Source: Taudactylus pleione
Lineage: Eukaryota; Chordata; Amphibia; Anura; Myobatrachidae
NCBI GenBank assembly: GCA_031769625.1
Contig: JAUIMM010000550.1
Location: 3,100,001 to 3,164,000 of the forward strand
Reading direction: 5' to 3'
DNA: 64,000 nucleotides
Both the position numbers and the translations under genes were made by a program. Shown here piece after piece: positions 9,047 to 20,042 of the stretch (the stretch's first letter is position 1; every line of letters begins with the position of its first letter). The notes under the pieces were generated by a model. The model saw only the letters and a program-made list of their open reading frames with translations. It did not search any database and was not told the DNA's origin.

Positions 9047-9118
9047 GCCGTGATCGTATAGTGGTTAGTACTCTGCTTTGTGGCCGCAGCAACCCCGGTT
9101 CGAATCCGGGTCACGGCA
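9047..9118 (+). tRNA. tRNA-His (GTG), unit 16
   Basis: Acceptor, D and T stems are perfect. The only defect is 31-39 in the anticodon stem (CTGCT/CGCAG). T4 follows. Confidence 0.82.
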
Positions 9119-9544
9119 TTTTGATTTTGTTTCTCAATCATCCATTTTTTCACAATACTGAATCTTAAGAAAATTTCAGAAAGTAAGCAGATTCTTTGAA
9201 GGTGCTTGCACTATTTGTGTTTAATGCTTATTATAAAGCTATCTTAACATGCTTTGAATAATTTAATTGTGAATTATTGTACTAAAGTACTGGGAATTTG
9301 ACATAAATTCTAGAATTCAGGAAAGAAGAATGTTTGGGCTTCCTTCTGAGTAAGTTCATCACATTTTTGAAATATCTTTTAGCAGTCACAATTATTATTT
9401 TACCTAAAACGTTTTTGGGAAACAATCCCTGCAGATAGTCTACAGTCAATTTCCAAAATGTGATTCTGTATATACTTCAATAACCATAAAACTCTAAAAT
9501 AGGCTCAAAAACAGGCAAGACACTTCAATTACTACAAAACACGT

Positions 9545-9617
9545 GGGCCAGTGGCGCAATGGATAACGCGTCCTACTACGGATCAGAAGATTGTAGGTTG
9601 GACTCCTACCTGGCTTG
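9545..9617 (+). pseudogene. tRNA-Arg-like (ACG), unit 17
   Basis: The anticodon stem TCCTA/TCAGA is broken and the T loop is TTGGACT. Confidence 0.78.
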
Positions 9618-9625
9618 CTTATATT

Positions 9626-9697
9626 GCTTTGATCGCATAGTGGTTAGTACTCTGCGTTGTGGCCGCAGCAACCCCGGTTCGAAAACAGGTCACGGCA
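9626..9697 (+). pseudogene. tRNA-His-like (GTG), unit 17
   Basis: GCTTTGA acceptor; D stem GCAT; T arm CCCGG/ACAGG. Both genes of this unit are degenerate. Confidence 0.78.
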
Positions 9698-10122
9698 TTT
9701 TGATTTTGTTTCTCAATCATCCATTTTTTCACAATACTGAATCTTAAGAAAATTTCAGAAAGTAAGCAGATTCTTTGAAGGTGCTTGCACTATTTGTGTT
9801 TAATGCTTATTATAAAGCTATCTTAACATGCTTTGAATAATTTAATTGTGAATTATTTTAATAAAGGACTGGGAATTTGACATAAATTCTGGAATTCAGG
9901 AAAGAAGAATGTTTGGGCTCTGTCTGAGTAAGTTCATTACATTTTTGAAAGATCTTTTAGCAGTCACAAGGATTATTGTACCTAAAACGTTTTTGGGAAT
10001 CAATCCCTGCAGATAGTGTACAGTCAATTTCCAAAATGTGATTCTGTATATACTTCAATAACCATAAAACTTTAAAACAGGCTCAAAAACAGGAAAGACA
10101 CTTCAATTACTACAGGGCACCT

Positions 10123-10195
10123 GGGCTAGTGGCGCAATGGATAACGTGTCTGACTATGGATCATAAGTTTGTAGGTTCGATTCCTACCTGGTTCG
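10123..10195 (+). pseudogene. tRNA-Arg-like (ATG), unit 18
   Basis: Same as unit 3: ATG anticodon with stem TCTGA/TCATA. Confidence 0.62.
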
Positions 10196-10203
10196 CTTAA
10201 ATT

Positions 10204-10275
10204 GCCGTGATCGCATAGTGGTTAGTACTCTGCGTTGTGGCCACAGCAACCCCGGTTCGAATCCGGGTCACGGCA
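10204..10275 (+). tRNA. tRNA-His (GTG), unit 18
   Basis: Acceptor and T arms are perfect. Mismatches at 11-24 (D stem GCAT) and 30-40 (CACAG). Confidence 0.72.
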
Positions 10276-10702
10276 TTTTGATTTTGTTTCTCAATCATCC
10301 ATTTTTTCACAATACTGAATCTTAAGAAAATTTCAGAAAGTAAGCAGATTCTTTGAAGGTGCTTGCACTATTTGTGTTTAATGCTTATTATAAAGCTATC
10401 TTAACATGCTTTGAATAATTTAATTGTGAATTATTGTACTAAAGTACTTGCAATTTGACATAAATTCTAGAATTCAGGAAAGAAGAATGTTTGGGCTTCC
10501 TTCTGAGTAAGTTCATCACATTTTTGAAATATCTTTTAGCAGTCACATTTATTATTTTACCTAAAACGTTTTTGGGAAACAATCCCTGCAGATAGTGTAC
10601 AGTCAATTTCCAAAATGTGATTCTGTATACCCTTCAATAACCATAAAACTCTGAAAATAGGCTCAAAAACAGGAAAGACACTTCAATTTCTACAAAACAC
10701 TT

Positions 10703-10775
10703 GGGCCAGTGGCGCAATGGATAACGCGTCTGACTACGGATCAGAAGATTGTTGGTTCAATTCCTACCTGGCTCG
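10703..10775 (+). tRNA. tRNA-Arg (ACG), chimeric unit 19
   Basis: One T-stem mismatch (GTTGG/CCTAC). The upstream flank and 5' part match units 4/30; the 3' part and its His match unit 31. Confidence 0.7.
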
Positions 10776-10783
10776 CTTATATT

Positions 10784-10855
10784 TCCATGATTGTATAGTG
10801 GTTTGTACTCTGCGTTGTGGCCGCAGCAACCCCAGTTCGAAAATGGGTCTTGGCA
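10784..10855 (+). pseudogene. tRNA-His-like (GTG), unit 19
   Basis: TCCATGA acceptor against TCTTGGC; T arm CCCAG/ATGGG. The trailer ATTACAATTTTG lacks the immediate T4. Confidence 0.8.
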
Positions 10856-11280
10856 TTACAATTTTGTTTCTCAATCATCCATTTTTTCACAATACTGAAT
10901 CTTAAGAAAATTTCAGAAAGTAAGAAGATTCTTTGAAGGTGCTTGCACTATTTGTGTTTAATGCTTATTATAAAGCTATCTTAACATGCTTTGAATAATT
11001 TAATTGTGAATTATTGTACTAAAGGACTGGGAATTTGACATAAATTCTGGAATTCAGGAAAGAAGAATGTTTGGGCTCTGTCTGAGTAGTTCATCACATT
11101 TTTTAAAGATCTTTTAGCAGTCACAATGATTATTTTACCTAAAACGTTTTTGGGAAACAATCCCTGCAGATAGTGTACAGTCAATTACCAAAATGTGATT
11201 CTGTATATACTTCAATAACCATAAAATTCTGAAAACAGGCTCAAAAACTGGAAAGACACTTCTATTACTACAAGACACCC

Positions 11281-11352
11281 GGGACAGTGGGCAATGGATA
11301 ACGTGTCTGACTAAGGATCTGTAGATTGTAGGTTCGACTCCTACCTGGCTCG
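11281..11352 (+). pseudogene. tRNA-Arg-like (AAG), 72 nt, unit 20
   Basis: GGGACAG; D-arm deletion; anticodon stem TCTGA/TCTGT. Confidence 0.78.
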
Positions 11353-11360
11353 CTTAATTT

Positions 11361-11432
11361 GCCATGATCGTATAGTGGTTAGTACTCTGCGCTGTGGCCG
11401 CAGCAACCCCGGTTCGAATCCGGGTCACGGCA
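11361..11432 (+). tRNA. tRNA-His (GTG), unit 20
   Basis: Only the 4-69 acceptor pair is mismatched (GCCATGA). The anticodon loop is CTGTGGC. The trailer ATTTAGAATTTG lacks T4. Confidence 0.72.
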
Positions 11433-11859
11433 TTTAGAATTTGTTTCTCAATCATCCATTTTTACACAATACTGAATCTTAAGAAAATTTCAGAAAGTAA
11501 GCAGATTCTTTGAAGGTGCTTGCACTATTTGTGTTTAATGCTCATTATAAAGCTATCTTAACATGCTTTGAATAATTTAATTGTGAATTATTGTACTAAA
11601 GTACTGGGAATTTGACATAAATTCTAGAATTCAGGAAAGAAGAATGTTTGGGCTTCCTTCTGAGTAAGTTCATCACATTTTTGAAATATCTTTTAGCAGT
11701 CACAATTATTATTTTACCTAAAACGTTTTTGGGAAACAATCCCTGCAGATAGTGTACAGTCAATTTCCAAAATGTGATTCTGTATACACTTCAATAACCA
11801 TAAAACTCTGAAAATAGGCTCAAAAACAGGAAAGACACTTCAATTACTACAAAACACGT

Positions 11860-11932
11860 GGGCCAGTGGTGCAATGGATAACGCATCTGACTACGGATCA
11901 GAAGATTATAGGTTCGACTCCTACCTGGCTCG
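11860..11932 (+). tRNA. tRNA-Arg (ACG), unit 21
   Basis: T stem ATAGG/CCTAC with one mismatch. D arm GTGC and ACGCA. Confidence 0.65.
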
Positions 11933-11940
11933 CTTATATT

Positions 11941-12012
11941 TCCTTGATCGTATAGTGGTTAGTACTCTGCGTTGTGGCCGCAGCAACCCCCGTTCGAAAA
12001 CGGGTCACAGCA
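11941..12012 (+). pseudogene. tRNA-His-like (GTG), unit 21
   Basis: TCCTTGA acceptor; T arm CCCCG/ACGGG. Confidence 0.78.
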
Positions 12013-12436
12013 TTTTGATTTTGTTTCACAATCATCCATTTTTTCACAATACTGAATCTTAAGAAAATTTCAGAAAGTAAGCAGATTCTTTGAAGGTGCT
12101 TGCACTATTTGTGTTTAATGCTTCTTATAAAGCTATCTTAACATGCTTTGAATAATTTAATTGTGAATTATTGTACTAAAGGACTGGGAATTTGACATAA
12201 ATTCTGGAATTCAGGAAAGAAGAATGTTTGGGCTCTGTCTGAGTAAGTTCATCACATTTTTTAAAGATCTTTTAGCAGTCACAAGGATTATTTTACCTAA
12301 AACGTTTTTGGAAACAATCCCAGCAGATAGTGTACAGTCAATTTCCAAAATGTGATTCTGTATATACTTCAATAACCATAAAACTCCAAAACTGGCTCAA
12401 AAACAGGAAAGACGCTTCAATTACTACAGGGCACCT

Positions 12437-12509
12437 GGGCCAGTGGCGCAATGAATAACGTGTCTGACTGCGGATCATAAGTTTGTAGGTTCTACTCCTA
12501 CCTGGCTCG
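12437..12509 (+). pseudogene. tRNA-Arg-like (GCG), unit 22
   Basis: ATGAATAAC, TCATA and TTCTACT as in unit 10. Confidence 0.78.
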
Positions 12510-12517
12510 CTTAAATT

Positions 12518-12589
12518 GACGTGATCGTATAGTGGTTAGTACTCTGCGTTGTGGCCGCAGCAACCCCAGTTTGAAAACAGGTCACGGCA
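12518..12589 (+). pseudogene. tRNA-His-like (GTG), unit 22
   Basis: GACGTGA acceptor; CCCAG/ACAGG T arm. Confidence 0.78.
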
Positions 12590-13016
12590 TTTTGATTTTG
12601 TTTCTCAATCATCCATTTTTTCACAATACTGAATCTTAAGAAAATTTCAGAAAGTAAGCAGATTCTTTGAAGGTGCTTGCACTATTTGTGTTTAATGCTT
12701 ATTATAAAGCTATCTTAACATGCTTTGAATAATTTAATTGTGAATTATTGTACTAAAGTACTTGGAATTTGACATAAATTCTAGAATTCAGGAAAGAAGA
12801 ATGTTTGGGCTTCCTTCTGAGTAAGTTCATCAAATTTTTGAAATATCTTTTAGCAGTCACAATTATTATTTTACCTAAAACGTTTTTGGGAAACAATCCC
12901 TGCAGATAGTGTACAGTCAATTTCCAAAATGTGATTCTGTATACACTTCAATAACCATAAAACTCTGAAAATAGGCTCAAAAACAGGAAAGACACTTCAA
13001 TTACTACAAAACACGT

Positions 13017-13089
13017 GGGCCAGTGGTGCAATGGATAACGCGTCTGACTACGGATCAGAAGATTGTAGGTTCGACTCCTACCTGGCTCG
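13017..13089 (+). tRNA. tRNA-Arg (ACG), unit 23
   Basis: All main stems are perfect. The only change from consensus is GTGC in the D arm. Confidence 0.9.
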
Positions 13090-13097
13090 CTTATATT

Positions 13098-13169
13098 GCC
13101 TTGATCGTATAGTGGTTAGTACTCTGCGTTGTGGCCGCAGCAACCCCGGTTCGAAAACAGGTCACGGCA
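13098..13169 (+). pseudogene. tRNA-His-like (GTG), unit 23
   Basis: GCCTTGA acceptor mismatch; T arm CCCGG/ACAGG. Confidence 0.75.
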
Positions 13170-13596
13170 TTTTGATTTTGTTTCTCAATCATCCATTTTT
13201 TCACAATACTGAATCTTAAGAAAATTTCAGAAAGTAAGCAGATTCTTTGAAGGTGCTTGCACTATTTGTGTTTAATGCTTATTATAAAGCTATCTTAACA
13301 TGCTTTGAATAATTTAATTGTGAATTATTGTACTAAAGGACTGGGAATTTGACATAAATTCTAGAATTCAGGAAAGAAGAATGTTTGGGCTTCCTTCTGA
13401 GTAAGTTCATCACATTTTTGAAATATCTTTTAGCAGTCACAATTATTATTTTACCTAAAACGTTTTTGGGAAACAATCCCTGCAGATAGTCTACAGTCAA
13501 TTTCCAAAATGTGATTCTGTATACACTTCAATAACCATAAAACTCTGAAAATAGGCTCAAAAACAGGAAAGACACTTCAATTACTACAAAACAAGT

Positions 13597-13669
13597 GGGC
13601 CAGTGGTGCAATGGATAACGCGTCTGACTACGGATCAGAAGATCATAGGTTCGACTCCTACCTGGCTCG
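13597..13669 (+). tRNA. tRNA-Arg (ACG), unit 24
   Basis: Variable loop AGATC; T stem ATAGG/CCTAC with one mismatch. This unit follows another alpha unit, breaking the alternation. Confidence 0.65.
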
Positions 13670-13677
13670 CTTATATT

Positions 13678-13749
13678 GCCTTGATCGTATAGTGGTTAGT
13701 ACTCTGCGTTGTGGCCGCAGCAACCCCCGTTCGAAAACGGGTCACAGCA
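13678..13749 (+). pseudogene. tRNA-His-like (GTG), unit 24
   Basis: GCCTTGA/TCACAGC acceptor; T arm CCCCG/ACGGG. Confidence 0.78.
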
Positions 13750-14174
13750 TTTTGATTTTGTTTCACAATCATCCATTTTTTCACAATACTGAATCTTAAG
13801 AAAATTTCAGAAAGTAAGCAGATTCTTTGAAGGTGCTTGCACTATTTGTGTTTAATGCTTATTATAAAGCTATCTTAACATGCTTTGAATAATTTAATTG
13901 TGAATTATTGTACTAAAAGACTGGGAATTTGACATAAATTCTGGAATTCAGGAAAGAAGAATGTTTGGGCTCTGTCTGAGTAAGTTCATCACATTTTTTA
14001 AAGATCTTTTAGCAGTCACAAGGATTATTTTACCTAAAACTTTTTTAGGAAACAATCCCTGCAGATAGTGTACAGTCAATTTCCAAAATGTGATTCTGTA
14101 TATACTTCAATAACCATAAAACTCTAAAACAGGCTCAAAAACAGGAAAGACACTTCAATTACTACAAGACACCT

Positions 14175-14246
14175 GGGACAGTGGGCAATGGATACCGTGT
14201 CTGATTACGGATCATAAGTTTGTAGGTTTGACTCCTACCTGGCTCG
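14175..14246 (+). pseudogene. tRNA-Arg-like (ACG), 72 nt, unit 25
   Basis: Copy of unit 14 with the same D-arm deletion and TTACGGA loop. Confidence 0.8.
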
Positions 14247-14254
14247 CTTAAATT

Positions 14255-14326
14255 GCCATGACCGTATAGTGGTTAGTACTCTGCGTTGTGGCTGCAGCAA
14301 CCCCGGTTCGAATCCGGGTTACGGCA
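14255..14326 (+). tRNA. tRNA-His (GTG), unit 25
   Basis: Copy of 7889-7960, with one acceptor mismatch and C8. Confidence 0.65.
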
Positions 14327-14753
14327 TTTTCATTTTGTTTCTCAATCATCCATTTTTTCACAATACTGAATCTTAAGAAAATTTCAGAAAGTAAGCAGAT
14401 TCTTTGAAGGTGCTTGCACTATTTGTGTTTAATGCTTATTATAAAGCTGTCTTAACATGCTTTGAATAATTTAATTGTGAATTATTGTACTAAAGTACTG
14501 GGAATTTGACATAAATTCTAGAATTCAGGAAAGAAGAATGTTTGGGCTTCCTTCTGAGTAAGTTCATCACATTTTTGAAATATCTTTTAGCAGTCACAAT
14601 TATTATTTTACCTAAAACTTTTTTGGGAAACAATCCCTGCAGATAGTGTACAGTCAATTTCCAAAATGTGATTCTGTATATACTTCAATAACCATAAAAC
14701 TCTGAAAATAGGCTCAAAAACAGGAAAGACACTTCAATTACTACAAAACACAT

Positions 14754-14826
14754 GGGCCAGTGGCGCAATGGATAACGCGTCTGACTATGGATCAGAAGAT
14801 TGTAGGTTTGACTCCTACCTGGCTTG
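14754..14826 (+). tRNA. tRNA-Arg body with ATG anticodon, unit 26
   Basis: Copy of unit 15: stems pair, anticodon ATG, C56 lost. Confidence 0.65.
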
Positions 14827-14834
14827 CTTATATT

Positions 14835-14906
14835 TCCGTGATCGTATAGTGGTTAGTACTCTGTGTTGTGGCCGCAGCAACCCAGGTTCAAAAACATGTC
14901 ACAGCA
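14835..14906 (+). pseudogene. tRNA-His-like (GTG), unit 26
   Basis: As unit 15 but with ACATG as the 3' T strand. Confidence 0.78.
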
Positions 14907-15331
14907 TTTTGATTTTGTTTCTCAATCATCCATTTTTTCACAATACTGAATCTTAAGAAAATTTCAGAAAGTAAGAAGATTCTTTGAAGGTGCTTGCACT
15001 ATTTGTTTTTAATGCTTATTATAAAGCTTTCTTAACATGCTTTGAATAATTTAATTGTGAATTATTGTACTAAAGGACTGGGAATTTGACATAAATTCTG
15101 GAATTCAGGAAAGAAGAATGTTTGGGCTCTGTCTGAGTAAGTTCATTACATTTTTGAAAGATCTTTTAGCAGTCACAAGGATTATTGTACCTAAAACGTT
15201 TTTGGGAAACAATCCCTGCAGATAGTGTACAGTCAATTTCCAAAATGTGATTCTGTATATACTTCAATAACCATAAAACTCCAAAACTGGCTCAAAAACA
15301 GGAAAGACACTTCAATTACTACAGGGCACCT

Positions 15332-15404
15332 GGGCCAGTGGCGCAATGGATAACGTGTCTGACTACGGATAATAAGTTTGTAGGTTCGACTCCTACCTGG
15401 CTCG
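15332..15404 (+). pseudogene. tRNA-Arg-like (ACG), unit 27
   Basis: Copy of unit 16: stem TCTGA/TAATA. Confidence 0.7.
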
Positions 15405-15412
15405 CATAAATT

Positions 15413-15484
15413 GCCGTGATCGTATAGTGGTTAGTACTCTGCTTTGTGGCCGCAGCAACCCCGGTTCGAATCCGGGTCACGGCA
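15413..15484 (+). tRNA. tRNA-His (GTG), unit 27
   Basis: Copy of 9047-9118, with only the 31-39 mismatch. Confidence 0.82.
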
Positions 15485-15910
15485 TTTTGATTTTGTTTCT
15501 CAATCATCCATTTTTTCACAATACTGAATCTTAAGAAAATTTCAGAAAGTAAGCAGATTCTTTGAAGGTGCTTGCACTATTTGTGTTTAATGCTTATTAT
15601 AAAGCTATCTTAACATGCTTTGAATAATTTAATTGTGAATTATTGTACTAAAGTACTGGGAATTTGACATAAATTCTAGAATTCAGGAAAGAAGAATGTT
15701 TGGGCTTCCTTCTGAGTAAGTTCATCACATTTTTGAAATATCTTTTAGCAGTCACAATTATTATTTTACCTAAAACGTTTTTGGGAAACAAGCCCTGCAG
15801 ATAGTCTACAGTCAATTTCCAAAATGTGATTCTGTATATACTTCAATAACCATAAAACTCTAAAATAGGCTCAAAAACAGGCAAGACACTTCAATTACTA
15901 CAAAACACGT

Positions 15911-15983
15911 GGGCCAGTGGCGCAATGGATAACGCGTCCTACTACGGATCAGAAGATTGTAGGTTCGACTCCTACCTGGCTTG
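15911..15983 (+). pseudogene. tRNA-Arg-like (ACG), unit 28
   Basis: Anticodon stem TCCTA/TCAGA is broken. The T loop is consensus here, unlike unit 17. Confidence 0.75.
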
Positions 15984-15991
15984 CTTATATT

Positions 15992-16063
15992 GCTTTGATC
16001 GCATAGTGGTTAGTACTCTGCGTTGTGGCCGCAGCAACCCCGGTTCGAAAACAGGTCACGGCA
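15992..16063 (+). pseudogene. tRNA-His-like (GTG), unit 28
   Basis: GCTTTGA acceptor; T arm CCCGG/ACAGG. Confidence 0.78.
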
Positions 16064-16488
16064 TTTTGATTTTGTTTCTCAATCATCCATTTTTTCACAA
16101 TACTGAATCTTAAGAAAATTTCAGAAAGTAAGCAGATTCTTTGAAGGTGCTTGCACTATTTGTGTTTAATGCTTATTATAAAGCTATCTTAACATGCTTT
16201 GAATAATTTAATTGTGAATTATTTTAATAAAGGACTGGGAATTTGACATAAATTCTGGAATTCAGGAAAGAAGAATGTTTGGGCTCTGTCTGAGTAAGTT
16301 CATTACATTTTTGAAAGATCTTTTAGCAGTCACAAGGATTATTGTACCTAAAACGTTTTTGGGAATCAATCCCTGCAGATAGTGTACAGTCAATTTCCAA
16401 AATGTGATTCTGTATATACTTCAATAACCATAAAACTTTAAAACAGGCTCAAAAACAGGAAAGACACTTCAATTACTACAGGGCACCT

Positions 16489-16561
16489 GGGCTAGTGGCG
16501 CAATGGATAACGTGTCTGACTATGGATCATAAGTTTGTAGGTTCGATTCCTACCTGGTTCG
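16489..16561 (+). pseudogene. tRNA-Arg-like (ATG), unit 29
   Basis: ATG anticodon; stem TCTGA/TCATA. Confidence 0.62.
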
Positions 16562-16569
16562 CTTAAATT

Positions 16570-16641
16570 GCCGTGATCGCATAGTGGTTAGTACTCTGCG
16601 TTGTGGCCGCAGCAACCCCGGTTCGAATCCGGGTCACGGCA
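16570..16641 (+). tRNA. tRNA-His (GTG), unit 29, near-consensus
   Basis: Acceptor, anticodon and T arms are perfect. The only defect seen is 11-24 in the D stem (GCAT). TTTTGATTTT follows. Confidence 0.86.
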
Positions 16642-17068
16642 TTTTGATTTTGTTTCTCAATCATCCATTTTTTCACAATACTGAATCTTAAGAAAATTTC
16701 AGAAAGTAAGCAGATTCTTTGAAGGTGCTTGCACTATTTGTGTTTAATGCTTATTATAAAGCTATCTTAACATGCTTTGAATAATTTAATTGTGAATTAT
16801 TGTACTAAAGTACTTGCAATTTGACATAAATTCTAGAATTCAGGAAAGAAGAATGTTTGGGCTTCCTTCTGAGTAAGTTCATCACATTTTTGAAATATCT
16901 TTTAGCAGTCACAATTATTATTTTACCTAAAACGTTTTTGGGAAACAATCCCTGCAGATAGTGTACAGTCAATTTCCAAAATGTGATTCTGTATACCCTT
17001 CAATAACCATAAAACTCTGAAAATAGGCTCAAAAACAGGAAAGACACTTCAATTTCTACAAAACACTT

Positions 17069-17141
17069 GGGCCAGTGGCGCAATGGATAACGCGTCTGAC
17101 TACGGATCAGAAGATTGTAGGTTCGACTCCTACCTGGCTCG
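17069..17141 (+). tRNA. tRNA-Arg (ACG), unit 30, consensus copy
   Basis: Identical to 2022-2094, with every stem paired. Confidence 0.95.
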
Positions 17142-17149
17142 CTTATATT

Positions 17150-17221
17150 GCCTTGATCGTATAGTGGTTAGTACTCTGAGTTGTGGCTGCAGAAACCCCA
17201 GTTCAAAAACAGGTCACGGCA
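17150..17221 (+). pseudogene. tRNA-His-like (GTG), unit 30
   Basis: CTGAG anticodon-stem change, AGAAAC variable region, T arm CCCAG/ACAGG. Confidence 0.8.
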
Positions 17222-17646
17222 TTTTGATTTTGTTTCTCAATCATCCATTTTTTCACAATACTGAATCTTAAGAAAATTTCAGAAAGTAAGCAGATTCTTT
17301 GAAGGTGCTTGCACTATTTGTGTTTAATGCTTATTATAAAGCTATCTTAACATGCTTTGAATAATTTAATTGTGAATTATTTTAATAAAGGACTGGGAAT
17401 TTGACATAAATTCTGGAATTCAGGAAAGAAGAATGTTTGGGCTCTGTCTGAGTAAGTTCATTACAGTTTTGAAAGATCTTTTAGCAGTCACAAGGATTAT
17501 TGTACCTAAAACATTTTGGGAAACAATCCCTGCAGATAGTGTACAGTCAATTTCCAAAATGTGATTCTGTATATACTTCAATAACCATAAAACTCTGAAA
17601 ACAGGCTCAAAAACAGGAAAGACACTTCAATTACTACAAGGCAACA

Positions 17647-17719
17647 GGGCCGGTGGGGCAATGGATAATGCGTCTGACTACGGATCAGAAGATTGTTGGT
17701 ACAATTCCTACCTGGCTCG
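17647..17719 (+). pseudogene. tRNA-Arg-like (ACG), unit 31
   Basis: D arm GGGGC and T loop TACAATT (T55 lost). Confidence 0.65.
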
Positions 17720-17727
17720 CTTATATT

Positions 17728-17799
17728 TCCATGATTGTATAGTGGTTTGTACTCTGCGTTGTGGCCGCAGCAACCCCAGTTCGAAAATGGGTCTTGGCA
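17728..17799 (+). pseudogene. tRNA-His-like (GTG), unit 31
   Basis: TCCATGA against TCTTGGC; GGTTTGTAC D arm; trailer ATTACAATTTTG. Confidence 0.8.
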
Positions 17800-18224
17800 T
17801 TACAATTTTGTTTCTCAATCATCCATTTTTTCACAATACTGAATCTTAAGAAAATTTCAGAAAGTAAGAAGATTCTTTGAAGGTGCTTGCACTATTTGTG
17901 TTTAATGCTTATTATAAAGCTATCTTAACATGCTTTGAATAATTTAATTGTGAATTATTGTACTAAAGGACTGGGAATTTGACATAAATTCTGGAATTCA
18001 GGAAAGAAGAATGTTTGGGCTCTGTCTGAGTAGTTCATCACATTTTTTAAAGATCTTTTAGCAGTCACAAGGATTATTTTACCTAAAACGTTTTTGGGAA
18101 ACAATCCCTGCAGATAGTGTACAGTCAATTACCAAAATGTGATTCTGTATATACTTCAATAACCATAAAATTCTGAAAACAGGCTCAAAAACTGGAAAGA
18201 CACTTCTATTACTACAAGACACCC

Positions 18225-18296
18225 GGGACAGTGGGCAATGGATAACGTGTCTGACTAAGGATCTGTAGATTGTAGGTTCGACTCCTTCCTGGCTCG
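18225..18296 (+). pseudogene. tRNA-Arg-like (AAG), 72 nt, unit 32
   Basis: As unit 20, with a further T-stem change (CCTTC). Confidence 0.78.
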
Positions 18297-18304
18297 CTTA
18301 ATTT

Positions 18305-18376
18305 GCCATGATCGTATAGTGGTTAGTACTCTGCGCTGTGGCCGCAGCAACCCCGGTTCGAATCTGGGTCACGGCA
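18305..18376 (+). tRNA. tRNA-His (GTG), unit 32
   Basis: 4-69 acceptor mismatch. The T stem CCCGG/CTGGG pairs with one wobble. No T4 in the trailer. Confidence 0.68.
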
Positions 18377-18804
18377 TTTAGAATTTGTTTCTCAATCATC
18401 CATTTTTACACAATACTGAATCTTAAGAAAATTTCAGAAAGTAAGCAGATTCTATTAAAGGTGCTTGCACTATTTGTGTTTAATGCTCATTATAAAGCTA
18501 TCTTAACATGCTTTGAATAATTTAATTGTGAATTATTGTACTAAAGTACTGGGAATTTGACATAAATTCTAGAATTCAGGAAAGAAGAATGTTTGGGCTT
18601 CCTTCTGTGTAAGTTCATCACATTTTTGAAATATCTTTTAGCAGTCACAATTATTATTTAACCTAAAACGTTTTTGGGAAACAATCCCTGCAGATAGTCT
18701 ACAGTCAATTTCCAAAATGTGATTCTGTATATACTTCAATAAACATAAAACTCTGAAAATAGGCTCAAAAACAGGAAAGACACTTCAATTACTACAAAAC
18801 ACGT

Positions 18805-18877
18805 GGGCCAGTGGCGCAATGGATAACGCGTCTGACTAAGGATCAGAAGATGGTAGGTTCGACTCCTACCTGGCTTG
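18805..18877 (+). tRNA. tRNA-Arg body with AAG anticodon, unit 33
   Basis: Identical to 3180-3252: intact fold with AAG in place of ACG. Confidence 0.75.
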
Positions 18878-18885
18878 CTTATATT

Positions 18886-18957
18886 GCCTTGATCGCATAG
18901 TGGTTAGTACTCTGCGTTGTGGCTGCAGCAACCCCGGTTCGAAAACAGGTCACCGCA
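18886..18957 (+). pseudogene. tRNA-His-like (GTG), unit 33
   Basis: GCCTTGA/TCACCGC acceptor; T arm CCCGG/ACAGG. Confidence 0.8.
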
Positions 18958-19384
18958 TTTTGATTTTGTTTTTCAACCATCCATTTTTTCACAATACTGA
19001 ATCTTAAGAAAATTTCAGAAAGTAAGCAGATTCTTTGAAGGTGCTTGCACTATTTGTGTTTAATGCTTATTATAAAGCTATCTTAACATGCTTTGAATAA
19101 TTTAATTGTGAATTATTGTACTAAAGGACTAGGAATTTGACATAAATTCTGGAATTCAGGAAAGAAGAATGTTTGGGCTTCCTTCTGAGTAAGTTCATCA
19201 CATTTTTGAAATATCTTTTAGCAGTCACAATTATTATTTTACCTAAAACGTTTTTGGGAAACAATCCCTGCAGATAGTGTACAGTCAGTTTCCAAAATGT
19301 GATTCTGTATACACTTCAATAACCATAAAACTCTGAAAATAGGCTCAAAAACAGGAAAGACACTTCAATTACTACAAAACACGT

Positions 19385-19457
19385 GGGCCAGTGGTGCAAT
19401 GGATAACGCGTCTGACTACGGATCAGAAGATTATAGGTTCGACTCCTACCTGGCTCG
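19385..19457 (+). tRNA. tRNA-Arg (ACG), unit 34
   Basis: T stem ATAGG/CCTAC with one mismatch, otherwise intact. The upstream flank (GGACTAGGAATTTG) belongs to the unit 7/37 type, so the unit is chimeric. Confidence 0.7.
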
Positions 19458-19465
19458 CTTATATT

Positions 19466-19537
19466 GCCTTGATCGTATAGTGGTTAGTACTCTGCGTTGT
19501 GGCCGCAGCAACCCCCGTTCGAAAACGGGTCACAGCA
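19466..19537 (+). pseudogene. tRNA-His-like (GTG), unit 34
   Basis: GCCTTGA/TCACAGC; T arm CCCCG/ACGGG. Confidence 0.78.
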
Positions 19538-19961
19538 TTTTGATTTTGTTTCACAATCATCCATTTTTTCACAATACTGAATCTTAAGAAAATTTCAGAA
19601 AGTAAGCAGATTCTTTGAAGGTGCTTGCACTATTTGTGTTTAATGCTTCTTATAAAGCTATCTTAACATGCTTTGAATAATTTAATTGTGAATTATTGTA
19701 CTAAAGGACTGGGAATTTGACATAAATTCTGGAATTCAGGAAAGAAGAATGTTTGGGCTCTGTCTGAGTAAGTTCATCACATTTTTTAAAGATCTTTTAG
19801 CAGTCACAAGGATTATTTTACCTAAAACGTTTTTGGAAACAATCCCAGCAGATAGTGTACAGTCAATTTCCAAAATGTGATTCTGTATATACTTCAATAA
19901 CCATAAAACTCCAAAACTGGCTCAAAAACAGGAAAGACGCTTCAATTACTACAGGGCACCT

Positions 19962-20034
19962 GGGCCAGTGGCGCAATGAATAACGCGTCTGACTGCGGAT
20001 CATAAGTTTGTAGGTTCTACTCCTACCTGGCTCG
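19962..20034 (+). pseudogene. tRNA-Arg-like (GCG), unit 35
   Basis: ATGAATAAC, TCATA, TTCTACT. Confidence 0.78.
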
Positions 20035-20042
20035 CTTAAATT

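Larger units (their letters stand above)
7400..10750 (+). repeat. Five-unit block, copy 1 (units 14-18 and start of 19)
   Basis: It matches 13766-17116 at offset 6366. Markers are GTGGGCAATGGATACC, TCATAA, GGATAATAAG and TCCTACTACGG, in that order. Close relatives recur in units 52-56 and 60-64. The match ends inside the Arg of unit 19, which then switches partner. Confidence 0.8.
13766..17116 (+). repeat. Five-unit block, copy 2 (units 25-29 and start of 30)
   Basis: This is the counterpart of 7400-10750 with only scattered single-base differences, such as TTGGACT at 9545-9617 against TTCGACT at 15911-15983. Confidence 0.8.
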
